Shown one piece after another: positions 5,143 through 12,055 of a stretch of DNA of 28,570 nucleotides (position 1 is its first letter; each line of letters starts with the position of its first letter). The translations under genes were made by a program, and so were the position numbers. Below the pieces are notes generated by a model. It saw nothing but the letters and a program-made list of their open reading frames with translations, searched no databases and was not told where the DNA came from. Origin of the DNA: a virus; IMG/VR virus record IMGVR_UViG_3300034521_000115, positions 1-28,570 of that record. One strand, written 5' to 3'.

Positions 5143-5531
5143 AGCTGACATTGCCATTTCCTCCGAGCGTGAACACTTACTGGCGGCATCCCAATAAAGG
5201 ACCGTTTGCAGGACGAAACCTGATAAGCGCGGTGGGGCGTAAATTTCAGAGTGCGGCGTGCACAGCCATCATTGAGCAATTACGCCGCCTGCCGAAACCA
5301 ACGACGGCGCCAGCATCAGTAGAAATCGTGTTGTTTCCTCCGGACAACCGGATCCGCGATCTGGACAACTATAACAAAGCGCTGTTTGACGCGCTGACCC
5401 ACGCAGGAGTGTGGGAAGACGACAGTCAGGTGAAAAGAATGCTGGTGGAGTGGGGGCCGGTTATCCCGAAAGGGAAGGTTGAGATAACTATCAGCAGGTA
5501 TGAAAAAACGGTGGGTGCAGCCGCCAGATAG
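5139..5531 (+). CDS. rusA: RusA Holliday-junction resolvase
   Basis: A 130-residue RusA-family endodeoxyribonuclease. The catalytic block reads RIRDLDNYNKALFDALT and then GVWEDDSQV, placing acidic residues at Asp74, Asp76 and Asp95 and the lysine at Lys80, each four positions beyond Asp70, Asp72, Asp91 and Lys76 of E. coli RusA. RusA cleaves four-way junctions symmetrically and resolves recombination or replication intermediates before packaging; the E. coli gene itself comes from a defective prophage. It overlaps its upstream neighbour by four bases (ATGA). Confidence 0.93.
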   Translation: MKLTLPFPPSVNTYWRHPNKGPFAGRNLISAVGRKFQSAACTAIIEQLRRLPKPTTAPASVEIVLFPPDNRIRDLDNYNKALFDALTHAGVWEDDSQVKRMLVEWGPVIPKGKVEITISRYEKTVGAAAR

Positions 5532-5546
5532 TAGGAGAAATAAAGC

Positions 5547-6191
5547 ATGAATAATTTGATGAACATTGATGGTATCGAGGTTCGTCGTGATGCTTATGGT
5601 CGTTACAGTCTTAATGATCTGCACCGTGCAGCTGGCTCTCTGGATAAACATAAGCCCACGTTCTGGCTTCGTAATGAGCAAACAGGACGTTTAATTAGCG
5701 AGTTGCAAATTAGCAACTTGGTCAACATGGACCCGGTTACCGTTATTCATGGTGGAAATAGCCGGGGGACGTATGTCTGCAAAGAACTGGTTTATTCCTA
5801 TGCAATGTGGATCAGTCCGTCATTCCACCTGAAGGTGATCCGCACCTTCGACATGGTAACCAGTGCACCGGAAAAATTATCCGGCCTGGCTGCTGACAAG
5901 ATGCAGGCTGGCGTGATTCTGCTGGACTTTATGCGCCGGGAGTTAAACCTGTCTAACTCATCTGTGCTTGGTGCCTGCCAGAAACTCCAGGAGGCTGTTG
6001 GCTTACCGAATCTGGCACCGCGCTATGCCATTGATGCTCCTGCTGATGCGCCGGATGGCTCAAGCCGCCCAACGTTGTCACTGAGTGCATTACTGAAGCA
6101 GTACGGTATCCGTCTGACGGCCAATCAGGCATATCACCAGATGGTGAAGCTGGGGATTGTTGAACATCGTGAGAGCGTTACTGACTCCTGA
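5547..6191 (+). CDS. KilA-N domain protein, apparently truncated at the C-terminus
   Basis: The 214-residue protein carries a KilA-N DNA-binding domain at residues about 8-105 (GRYSLNDLHRAAGSLDKHKP, FWLRNEQT, GTYVCKELVYSYAMWISPSF). A second, phage-specific region (about 165-205: LSALLKQYGIRLTANQAYHQ) follows. In family members I know, the sequence after GIVEHRE goes on for several dozen residues; here it ends four residues later in SVTDS, running into the DUF968 gene. It overlaps that gene by 23 bases. A recombination or deletion junction near 6170 is likely. Ribosome binding site AGGAG is at 5532-5536. Confidence 0.75.
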   Translation: MNNLMNIDGIEVRRDAYGRYSLNDLHRAAGSLDKHKPTFWLRNEQTGRLISELQISNLVNMDPVTVIHGGNSRGTYVCKELVYSYAMWISPSFHLKVIRTFDMVTSAPEKLSGLAADKMQAGVILLDFMRRELNLSNSSVLGACQKLQEAVGLPNLAPRYAIDAPADAPDGSSRPTLSLSALLKQYGIRLTANQAYHQMVKLGIVEHRESVTDS

Positions 6192-7158
6192 AATTGCCCC
6201 GCGTATGGGGATCGTATTGTTCAGGCCCGGTTCCGAGTTGATGCCCTTGTTTATGCAGGGGCGTGTCCTGTTGGAGCCTGAGCCGGAACGTTATTCATCT
6301 TTTGCCAGTGGTGCCGTTCCTGCGGCATCACAACCATTAGCTGAGGATCCCGTTATTCGGGAGGTTTTCCACAATGAATCTGTTATTCGTCGTGCTGGTG
6401 GAGTAGAGAGCCTTGAAAGCTGGTTGCTTCGGGAAAAAGGTTGTCAGTGGCCGCATTCTGATTGGCACAGCGAGCACGTAACAATAATGCGCCACGCTCC
6501 AGGGGCGATCCGCTTGTGCTGGCATTGCGATAACCAGCTGCGCGATCAGTTCACCGAACGGCTGGAATCAATGGCAACGGATAACTGTGCCCGCTGGGTG
6601 CTGTCTGTTGTTCGCCGGGATCTCGGCTTTGATGATAACCATGTCGTTACGCTACCGGAACTATGCTGGTGGCTGGTTCGTTATGAACTGACTGATGTTC
6701 TTCCGGAAAGCGCAGCCTGTAAGGCCCTGAGAATGCCAGAGCCAGTAGTCCAATCGGTAACTCGTGAAAGTGACCTGGTTCCCTCGGTCCAGGCCACCAG
6801 CATTGTCCAGGATAAAGCGAAAAAGGTGCTGGCGCTTAAGGTTGACCCGGAATCGCCGGAGTCTTTTATGTTACGCCCCAAACGTCGCCGCTGGGTTAAC
6901 GAGAAGTACACGCGCTGGGTTAAGACGCAGCCGTGTGCATGTTGCGGAAAGCCCGCCGATGATCCGCATCACCTGATTGGCCACGGTCAGGGTGGAATGG
7001 GTACAAAAGCGCATGACCTCTTTGTGTTGCCTTTGTGCAGAAAGCATCACGACGAGCTACATGCGGACATCGTGGCATTTGAAGAGAAGTATGGCTCACA
7101 GCTGGAGCTGATATTTCGTTTTATCGATCACGCGCTGGCAATTGGTGTGCTGGCCTGA
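6169..7158 (+). CDS. DUF968 protein with C-terminal HNH-like zinc domain
   Basis: I choose GTG at 6169, giving MRALLTPEIAPRMG, the start I know for DUF968 proteins, rather than a frame opening at 6157. The protein is about 329 residues. The C-terminal part has a nuclease-like metal motif: CACCGKPADDPHHLIGHGQG followed by LFVLPLCRKHHDELH, that is CxxC, HH and CRKHH. Such proteins sit just before the Q gene in many lambdoid phages, as here, and are thought to be HNH-type nucleases of unknown role. Confidence 0.85.
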   Translation: MRALLTPEIAPRMGIVLFRPGSELMPLFMQGRVLLEPEPERYSSFASGAVPAASQPLAEDPVIREVFHNESVIRRAGGVESLESWLLREKGCQWPHSDWHSEHVTIMRHAPGAIRLCWHCDNQLRDQFTERLESMATDNCARWVLSVVRRDLGFDDNHVVTLPELCWWLVRYELTDVLPESAACKALRMPEPVVQSVTRESDLVPSVQATSIVQDKAKKVLALKVDPESPESFMLRPKRRRWVNEKYTRWVKTQPCACCGKPADDPHHLIGHGQGGMGTKAHDLFVLPLCRKHHDELHADIVAFEEKYGSQLELIFRFIDHALAIGVLA

Positions 7159-7175
7159 TTTTGTGGAGAAAATTG

Positions 7176-7553
7176 ATGCGTGATATTCAAATGGTTCTTG
7201 AACGTTGGGGGGCATGGGCTGCCAGCGATAATTCTGGTGTGGATTATTCCCCGATTGCGGCAGGATTTAAGGGGCTTTTACCGCAGACAAGCAAAACCAG
7301 ATTGTCGTGTACTGATGATGATGCGCTTATCATTGAGGGGTGCTTGGCAAGACTGAAAAGCCGAAAGCCATATGAGCATTCGCTTCTTGTCGCTCATTAC
7401 CTGTACGGCATCTCGAAGCGGAAGATAGCTAAAGCGCGAAAGAAGGATGAGAAACTGATACGCATCGAGATACAGATGGCTGAGGGGTTTATAGATGGTT
7501 GCCTCTCGATGCTGGAAATTCGTTTAGAGATGGATCCAGAACTCAAAGATTGA
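7176..7553 (+). CDS. Q: Antiterminator Q (PF06530-type)
   Basis: A 125-residue protein beginning MRDIQMVLERWGAWAASDNS, the typical opening of the short Q family (not the lambda Q family). A helix-turn-helix-like stretch lies at about HYLYGISKRKIAKARKKDEK. Q loads on RNA polymerase at the late promoter and lets it pass terminators; the several strong terminators between 8729 and 10234 are natural targets. The ATG at 7176 is chosen because GGAGAA at 7165-7170 is well spaced; the in-frame TTG at 7161 is less likely. It is the last gene of the early operon. Confidence 0.88.
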   Translation: MRDIQMVLERWGAWAASDNSGVDYSPIAAGFKGLLPQTSKTRLSCTDDDALIIEGCLARLKSRKPYEHSLLVAHYLYGISKRKIAKARKKDEKLIRIEIQMAEGFIDGCLSMLEIRLEMDPELKD

Positions 7554-7559
7554 TGCAGG

Positions 7560-7579
7560 AAGCCCGATTACTCGGGCTT
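7560..7579. terminator. Bidirectional terminator-like hairpin
   Basis: AAGCCCGA (7560-7567), loop TTAC, TCGGGCTT (7572-7579) is a perfect 8-bp stem between the convergent Q and minus-strand genes. The T-rich tail (TATTAT) on the plus side is weak. The minus-strand stop codon lies in the loop. Confidence 0.6.
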
Positions 7580-8380
7580 ATTATCCACGTCTCGAACATA
7601 GAGAATGACTGCTGATTTAATTTCACCATCGACGTGCTTGGCGTTAATGCTCAGATGAACAGGTTTTCTTTCCCATTCCGCTCGCTGCAACGCTTCTTTA
7701 TTTCCTGATTCATCGAGGAAAACATCCTGAACTACGCAGGTTAGACGTTGGTCGGTATCAACACGACGAACCTTGACTTTGAAGCTCTCTGGGTCAGTGT
7801 TATTAACTTCTTCAATTCGGTAAACGCCATCAATTCGCATTTCTGATGAGCGTCTACGAGCGTTAGTAACCAACTCTTTCGCCATTTCAGAATCAATAGT
7901 AACGCCATCAATTTGAGCGCTATCCGAACGCACAAAGGATTTAACCATCTGGGTTTTAGCGTCGTAAGACATACGGTCCATGTTATCGAGAAGCGGCTTC
8001 TCTGCGACCATTTCCGAAATAACCTGCAGGCGTTTAGTTTCTTGCTCGCTCATGATTTGCATAGTCCGGAGATGCTCTTTATCTCCATCCTTAGCTATTT
8101 CTGCAAGGCGAGTATCTTTGCGGTTGTCTAAGAACCGTTTAAATACTGTTACTCCGCCCCAGATGACTGCTGCGCCGAGAACAGTAAACATGATCTCAGT
8201 TGCGTTCATTTTACCAACAAGTTCCCGTGTGAGTTTGGTTAAAAATCCATCAATATTAATTTCTACGATTGAAGAACCCTGCTCTACCGTAACTTCAATT
8301 TCAAGAGCGTCAAGGACACCATACTTGGCAAGGGCATATGATTTGTTTATTTGAGCTTGCATTTCAACAAAACCCTTCAT
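7568..8380 (-). CDS. Minus-strand membrane-protein moron, downstream part
   Basis: From ATG 8380 this frame gives 270 residues: an N-terminal region, one clear transmembrane helix at about 61-80 (TEIMFTVLGAAVIWGGVTVF), then a long charged cytoplasmic or periplasmic part with coiled-coil character and a beta-rich C-terminus. I do not recognise a family. The same frame continues upstream to about 8557 with natural-looking protein sequence but is interrupted by a TAA at 8488-8486, so this is probably the larger piece of a 329-residue gene. Its opposite orientation, placement between Q and the late promoter, and base composition mark it as a moron that may be expressed in the lysogen. Confidence 0.6.
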   Translation of the reverse strand: MKGFVEMQAQINKSYALAKYGVLDALEIEVTVEQGSSIVEINIDGFLTKLTRELVGKMNATEIMFTVLGAAVIWGGVTVFKRFLDNRKDTRLAEIAKDGDKEHLRTMQIMSEQETKRLQVISEMVAEKPLLDNMDRMSYDAKTQMVKSFVRSDSAQIDGVTIDSEMAKELVTNARRRSSEMRIDGVYRIEEVNNTDPESFKVKVRRVDTDQRLTCVVQDVFLDESGNKEALQRAEWERKPVHLSINAKHVDGEIKSAVILYVRDVDNKPE

Positions 8381-8485
8381 TACTGAAGGTGTAAGCGATC
8401 TGTTGAATTTTTCACCGGTTAATTTGATGGTAAGATTTGGCCATCCGTTGAAACTTAAGCTGTCAGGTAAACCATAACCATCAAG

Positions 8486-8557
8486 TTAGCTTTCAAGCAA
8501 ATCAAAGGCTTGCTGCTCAGATTCAATGTCCACATGAATCTCATCAAACTTATCCAA
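8486..8557 (-). pseudogene. 5' fragment of the minus-strand moron, ends at premature stop
   Basis: A TTG at 8557 preceded by GAGG (8 bases away) opens MDKFDEIHVDIESEQQAFDL then LES and TAA. Beyond the TAA the same frame reads LDGYGLPDSLSFNGWPNLTI and flows into the gene at 8380, so a single nonsense change (from CAA or GAA) is the simplest explanation. Stop-codon readthrough is the alternative. Confidence 0.6.
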
Positions 8558-8728
8558 AAGTATGTCCTCATTCTAAGCCAACTCTCACCGTGAGGTTTGG
8601 CAACGCCTGCTTTTCTTTTCGTTTTAGTTGTGTAGCGAGAAAATAATGTAAAAATAGCTAAAAAGCACTAACGCGGTCCGCATTTTGTTGATTATTGTGT
8701 TAAGAGTGGTTACTTCGCCACACAGCTT

Positions 8729-8752
8729 AACCCGCCGCCGTGCGGGTTTTTT
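8729..8752 (+). terminator. Intrinsic terminator
   Basis: AACCCGC (8729-8735), loop CGCCGT, GCGGGTT (8742-8748) plus T run. It lies upstream of the tRNA genes and may stop early transcription leaving Q. The region 8571-8990 otherwise holds no gene. Confidence 0.8.
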
Positions 8753-8897
8753 CGTTTCTGAAGCCGAACTTGATATATATTAACCATTACCTACTTTAAT
8801 TGTTTTTGATGTGTTCACCAGATTTTAATACGGTGTAAATATGTTAGATAAAATAAAAATGCAATAGAAACTTTACATAACTTGATGTTGTTATCGG

Positions 8898-8925
8898 TTG
8901 AAAATGAAAGTTCTGATTGTATTAT
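8898..8925 (+). promoter_or_regulatory. Sigma-70 promoter upstream of the tRNA genes, possible late promoter
   Basis: TTGAAA (8898-8903), a 16-bp spacer and TATTAT (8920-8925) each match consensus at five of six positions. Transcription would begin near 8932, 60 bases before tRNA-Thr. Position downstream of Q and before the tRNAs and lysis genes fits the Q-controlled late promoter, as in Stx phages, but no Q-binding site could be recognised. Confidence 0.5.
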
Positions 8926-8991
8926 TTACCTCGGTTCTGAGGGGGTGACTTTTATTGCTCGGTCAAACTGGGCCCCGAAGAACCAATTAAT

Positions 8992-9064
<73 letters not shown>

Positions 9065-9070
9065 TCATAT

Positions 9071-9145
<75 letters not shown>

Positions 9146-9146
9146 G

Positions 9147-9179
9147 TTTCTTTCAGGTATGTAGGGTCTCTGAAAGAAA
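9147..9179 (+). repeat. 10-bp inverted repeat right after tRNA-Gly
   Basis: TTTCTTTCAG (9147-9156) pairs perfectly with CTGAAAGAAA (9170-9179), loop 13. It could define 3' processing of the tRNA transcript. There is no T run, so it is not an ordinary terminator. A separate 8-bp stem follows at 9208-9215 with 9235-9242. Confidence 0.7.
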
Positions 9180-9277
9180 AGTAGTAGTTAATTCTGTTCA
9201 TCCTTAGTTAGGCATGATTACAGGACTGGCTATTATGCCTAAGCAGTTGCGTTATTGTTTATAATGTTATTCACCAT

Positions 9278-9399
9278 TTGTGGCGTAGACGAACGAAAGT
9301 TCGTGAGGATGGTTTAAATAAACGGCGTTGTAACGTCCCTTTATCACACACCTCGGCTTGTTATCAAAACCATTGGCAAGCCCTGCGCCACGATTTTTT
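9278..9399 (+). ncRNA. Structured RNA, domain A, possible pseudoknot
   Basis: No reading frame of note. An outer stem 9278-9285 with 9386-9393 (GTGGCG/CGCCAC plus a G-T and an A-T pair) is followed directly by six T (9394-9399). Inside are a GNRA hairpin (ACGAAC, GAAA, GTTCGT; 9289-9304), a stem ATGGTTT 9309-9315 with AAACCAT 9367-9373, and a stem GGCTTG 9355-9360 with CAAGCC 9377-9382. The last two cross, so they form a pseudoknot or alternate. The 3-base linker 9374-9376 is short for both to form fully. The closing stem plus T run could terminate or be read through by Q-modified polymerase. Confidence 0.55.
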
Positions 9400-9400
9400 A

Positions 9401-9811
9401 TTGTATTCAAATGGTGTTTTGTCGTTATTCAGTATTGTGATGATTCTGGGTTGAGGCGATGACAAGACACCATTTTAATGCAGTGAAACCCATAATAAAT
9501 ATGGGACAAAACAGCAAGTGGTCTGCGTTTGATCAAATCGTTGTGAGCACCAGTGGCTGGCTAAGGGCTCTCTGGGTGGAATACCTGGCACTGCATTACT
9601 TATTGAGGTGTACCCAAGTGCGGGGGTAGCCGGGAAAAGTAAGAAAGGTAAAGTCGAAGGCTACTGACATATCACGTGTTGAAGCAGGTGATTTGTTTCG
9701 GGAGGCACCCGACACCTCATATACATCGCTCATATCACTTGCAGGTGATAATAACTATAATAATCATAGATATTCTACTTGACCACCACCTCTCTCGAGG
9801 TGGGTTTTTTT
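9401..9811 (+). ncRNA. Large structured RNA, domains B to F
   Basis: A run of adjoining helices covers the stretch: B, 15 bp (9409-9423 with 9461-9475, one G-T pair); C, 10 bp perfect (9476-9485 with 9589-9598), directly abutting B and enclosing a CCCATA/TATGGG hairpin (9489-9505); D, 8 bp (9604-9611 with 9712-9719), enclosing GTAGCC/GGCTAC (9626-9631, 9659-9664), ATCAC/GTGAT (9671-9675, 9688-9692) and CGGG/CCCG (9699-9702, 9708-9711); E, TATCAC/GTGATA (9733-9750); then a strong terminator. There is no reading frame with a good start. Length, multi-domain form and position after phage tRNA genes recall the large ornate phage RNAs GOLLD and ROOL, but I cannot align it to either. Confidence 0.55.
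9786..9811 (+). terminator. Intrinsic terminator ending the structured RNA
   Basis: CCACCTC (9786-9792), loop TCTC, GAGGTGG (9797-9803), then G and a long T run. It lies 20 bases before the start of the small membrane protein gene. Confidence 0.85.
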
Positions 9812-9830
9812 ATCCTCCAGGAGGAAATCA

Positions 9831-9968
9831 ATGGGAGTGTGGCTTGTTCTAAGCGGAATGTTATGTTTTTTTATTGCACATTTGGCAGATAAATATATAA
9901 AAATACAAGCAGCCGAAATTGCGATTTATACTGGCATATTGATGATAGCGCTGGCCGCGTTATTCTGA
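9831..9968 (+). CDS. Small two-helix membrane protein (45 residues)
   Basis: ATG at 9831 is preceded by a near-ideal ribosome binding site (AGGAGG at 9819-9824). The peptide has two hydrophobic segments, VWLVLSGMLCFFIAHLA (about 3-19) and AIYTGILMIALAALF (about 31-45), joined by a short charged loop (DKYIKIQAAE). It is first after the structured RNA and its terminator and just ahead of the lysis genes. Size and topology suit a small holin, antiholin or other inner-membrane peptide; I do not recognise the family. It is shorter than most gene-calling thresholds. Confidence 0.65.
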   Translation: MGVWLVLSGMLCFFIAHLADKYIKIQAAEIAIYTGILMIALAALF

Positions 9969-9979
9969 GAGTAGCAACA

Positions 9980-10058
9980 GAATTCGCATGGGTCATTTCC
10001 GAATAAAGTGACTGAGGCAAACACAGGGAAGTGGTTCGGAGATGGCCCATCCGAATTT
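9980..10058 (+). ncRNA. Very long RNA hairpin
   Basis: 9981-9986 (AATTCG) pairs with 10052-10057, then after one C-C mismatch 9988-10003 pairs with 10035-10050 (14 Watson-Crick and 2 G-T pairs). That is a 23-bp helix with one mismatch and a 31-base loop. The G-T pairs favour the plus-strand RNA as the functional one. No reading frame covers it. It would sit in the late transcript just before the terminators at 10090 and 10214. Confidence 0.6.
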
Positions 10059-10089
10059 GTTATATAAATATTAATTGTGTAGTAGCCGG

Positions 10090-10112
10090 AACCCGCCATT
10101 GAGCGGGTTTTG
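10090..10112 (+). terminator. Intrinsic terminator
   Basis: AACCCGC (10090-10096), loop CATTGA, GCGGGTT (10103-10109) then TTG. The stem arms are identical to those of the terminator at 8729-8752. Confidence 0.75.
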
Positions 10113-10213
10113 TCGTTTCAGAGGCTCGTTACGGCGGGCCATTTTCATATCCGCGCCATCGCACCAACTAACCAAAAGTCATCTGCGGGTGCCTTTGACG
10201 GGGTGTTTTTTAT

Positions 10214-10234
10214 GGGCCGCTGGCGGCCCTTTTT
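10214..10234 (+). terminator. Intrinsic terminator just before the holin genes
   Basis: GGGCCG (10214-10219), loop CTGG, CGGCCC (10224-10229), T run to 10234. It is the last of several terminators that a Q-modified polymerase would have to pass before lysis genes. Confidence 0.85.
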
Positions 10235-10250
10235 ATTTACAGGAGAAATT

Positions 10251-10640
10251 ATGGCTACTGAACCCGTATCCGGAACGGGAACGGCTGCAGCGCTTGGAGG
10301 GGCGACTGCATACGGCGTGTTCACCGGTACGGATTTTGGGATTGTGTTTGGCGCATTTGCCGGGGCGTTGTTTGTGGCCACGATGCCGCAGACGCTTTCA
10401 GCCTGGCGGGTGGCGGCGCATTTTGTGGTGTCATTCATTATCGGCGTGCTGGGAGCGCGAGTGCTGTCATCATGGATTGCAGCAAAAACAGGTTATGACG
10501 GCGCATCAGCCGATGCGCTGTGTGCGGTGCTGGTGTCGGTGGTATCGGTGAAAATTCTGTCGTTTATCCATCAGCAGGATATTGCCTCACTGATATCGGG
10601 GCTGTTCTCTCGCAGGCGGGGTGGAGGTGGCAATGGATAG
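10251..10640 (+). CDS. Putative holin
   Basis: Starting at ATG 10251 (AGGAGAA at 10241-10247), this 129-residue protein has three hydrophobic segments: GVFTGTDFGIVFGAFAGALF (about 22-45), AAHFVVSFIIGVLGARVLSS (about 57-77) and ALCAVLVSVVSVKILSF (about 92-110), with a basic RRRGGGG tail. This is the class I holin plan and a sequence type I know from lambdoid lysis cassettes. It would form the inner-membrane holes that release the endolysin. It overlaps the next small membrane protein gene by eight bases. Confidence 0.75.
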   Translation: MATEPVSGTGTAAALGGATAYGVFTGTDFGIVFGAFAGALFVATMPQTLSAWRVAAHFVVSFIIGVLGARVLSSWIAAKTGYDGASADALCAVLVSVVSVKILSFIHQQDIASLISGLFSRRRGGGGNG

Positions 10641-10911
10641 TAACCTGCCCGGACTTCTGAATGTGGCGTTATGCGCGGTCATCGTGCTGACGCTCTTTTT
10701 TTATCGGCGTAAAGATGCCACGCATAAGCCGCTGGTGTCGTGGCTGGCCTGGCTGCTGATGCTGGTCTATGGGGTGGCGCCACTCAGTTATCTGTGTGGT
10801 TTGCCACTTCCCGCTGACTGGCCTGTGGTATTGGTTAACCTGGTGTCCTGTGTGCTGGTGGTATGGGCGCGCGGGAATGTGTCAAAAATCCTTTCATTAC
10901 TGAGGCAGTGA
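10633..10911 (+). CDS. Second holin-family protein (PF05449-type)
   Basis: From ATG 10633 (GGAGGTGG just upstream, inside the first holin gene) the product is 92 residues with three hydrophobic segments: LLNVALCAVIVLTLFFY, LVSWLAWLLMLVYGVAPLSY and WPVVLVNLVSCVLVVWARG. This matches the small phage holin family I know as Phage_holin_3_7. With the gene above it gives two holin-like proteins in tandem, which could be a holin and antiholin pair. The endolysin gene starts two bases after its stop. Confidence 0.75.
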   Translation: MDSNLPGLLNVALCAVIVLTLFFYRRKDATHKPLVSWLAWLLMLVYGVAPLSYLCGLPLPADWPVVLVNLVSCVLVVWARGNVSKILSLLRQ

Positions 10912-10912
10912 G

Positions 10913-11458
10913 ATGAAATCAAAGGACGTAATTTTTGATGAAATCCTCGGAAAAGAGGGTGGTTACGTAAACCATCCCGATGATAAGGGCGGTCCCACAA
11001 AGTGGGGCATTACTGAAAAGGTCGCGCGGGCTCATGGCTACAGGGGCAATATGCGAGACCTGACCCGAGGACAGGCACTGGAAATCCTCGAGGCAGATTA
11101 CTGGTACGGACCCCGTTTCGACCAGGTTTCCGCATTATCTCCTGATATTGCCGCCGAGCTGTGCGATACGGGAGTGAATATGGGACCATCCGTGGCGACG
11201 AAGATGCTCCAGAGATGGCTGAATGTGTTCAATCTGCGTGGAAAACTGTACCCGGATATGGATGCAGACGGGCGTATCGGGCCACGAACTATTAATGGGT
11301 TACGTGTTTATCTGCAAAAACGAGGCAAAGACGGCGAACTGGTGATGCTGACGGCGCTGAACTGCACGCAGGGCGAGCGTTATCTGGAACTGGCAGAACA
11401 GCGTAGCATGAACGAGACATTTGTTTATGGCTGGGTAAAGGAGCGGGTGGTTATATGA
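10913..11458 (+). CDS. Endolysin, GH108 N-acetylmuramidase with PG-binding domain
   Basis: A 181-residue endolysin. The N-terminal catalytic domain holds ILGKEGGYVNHPDDKGGPTK followed by WGIT, the signature of glycoside hydrolase family 108, with Glu15 the probable catalytic acid. The second half (about 95-180, with GPSVATKMLQRW and DADGRIGPRTINGL) is the peptidoglycan-binding domain that accompanies the family. It cleaves the glycan backbone of the cell wall at lysis. No signal sequence is seen, so export depends on holin. It overlaps the Rz gene by four bases (ATGA). Confidence 0.93.
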   Translation: MKSKDVIFDEILGKEGGYVNHPDDKGGPTKWGITEKVARAHGYRGNMRDLTRGQALEILEADYWYGPRFDQVSALSPDIAAELCDTGVNMGPSVATKMLQRWLNVFNLRGKLYPDMDADGRIGPRTINGLRVYLQKRGKDGELVMLTALNCTQGERYLELAEQRSMNETFVYGWVKERVVI

Positions 11459-11724
11459 CGCTTGAGATGATCATCGGACTCCTTGCTGCGGTGTTAGCTG
11501 CTATCGCCGCAGCATTTGGATTAGGCCATTCGCGCGGCACCAGCAAAGCTCAAGCGAAAGCCGACCAGCAGCGTACCGAAGAAAAGGCCGCTGCCACTGA
11601 AGCCATTGCAGAACGCCGGGTAGAGACAACGAAAGGAGCCTGGGATGTACAGCAGACTGTTAATCATCTTCCTGATGACGATGTTGACCGTGAGTTGCGC
11701 GAAAACTTTACCCGCAAAACCTGA
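11455..11724 (+). CDS. Rz: Rz-like inner-membrane spanin
   Basis: An 89-residue protein with an N-terminal signal anchor (MIIGLLAAVLAAIAAAFGLG, residues about 5-24) and a periplasmic, charged, coiled-coil-prone part (SKAQAKADQQRTEEKAAATE and on). This is the i-spanin plan; the neighbouring Rz1-like lipoprotein gene begins inside it in another frame, as in lambda. The pair fuses inner and outer membranes in the last step of lysis. It starts in an ATGA overlap with the endolysin gene. Confidence 0.85.
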   Translation: MTLEMIIGLLAAVLAAIAAAFGLGHSRGTSKAQAKADQQRTEEKAAATEAIAERRVETTKGAWDVQQTVNHLPDDDVDRELRENFTRKT

Positions 11725-11860
11725 ATTAACGGACACAGCCTGTGACTGGGTGGACATTATCTACCTCACTGAACACGATATTGCCGTGCTGGATAAGCAG
11801 ACGAAGCGGGACATATTGGTGCACAATAAATCAGTGCAGGCTAACTGTGCAAAAAAATAA
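11645..11860 (+). CDS. Rz1: Rz1-like outer-membrane lipoprotein spanin
   Basis: A 71-residue protein starting within Rz in another frame (80-base overlap) and extending past it. The signal peptide MYSRLLIIFLMTMLTVSC ends in a lipobox-like TVSC, with Cys18 the acylated residue. The mature part begins with a proline-containing stretch (AKTLPAKPELTDTACDWV). GGAGCC at 11635-11640 can serve as ribosome binding site. Partner of the Rz-like i-spanin. Confidence 0.85.
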   Translation: MYSRLLIIFLMTMLTVSCAKTLPAKPELTDTACDWVDIIYLTEHDIAVLDKQTKRDILVHNKSVQANCAKK

Positions 11861-11965
11861 ATTGAAAATGAGAAATGAAAGTAGTAAATATGTACCAAGC
11901 TGTGATGAAACCAGCAATGAAGCACGTTCATTAATCCGCATTCTCTGAAAAAGAGAAAGAATTAT

Positions 11966-11994
11966 AAGCCTCGGTTTAATACCGGGGCTTTTTT
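11966..11994 (+). terminator. Intrinsic terminator after the lysis cassette
   Basis: AAGCCTCGG (11966-11974), loop TTTAATA, CCGGGGCTT (11982-11990; one G-T pair), then T run. A 26-codon frame at 11868-11948 just before it lacks a ribosome binding site and is not called. Confidence 0.85.
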
Positions 11995-12055
11995 GTATCT
12001 GCATTTCACCGCGCACCGCAGCGCATTCAATCACGTCGAACCCAACCTTTTGGAA

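Noticed and set aside
10075-10551. Plus-strand 158-residue frame over the holin gene
   Set aside because: Crosses two terminators and reads a Cys/Arg-rich shadow of the holin in another frame.
11868-11948. 26-codon frame after Rz1
   Set aside because: No ribosome binding site and no recognisable features.
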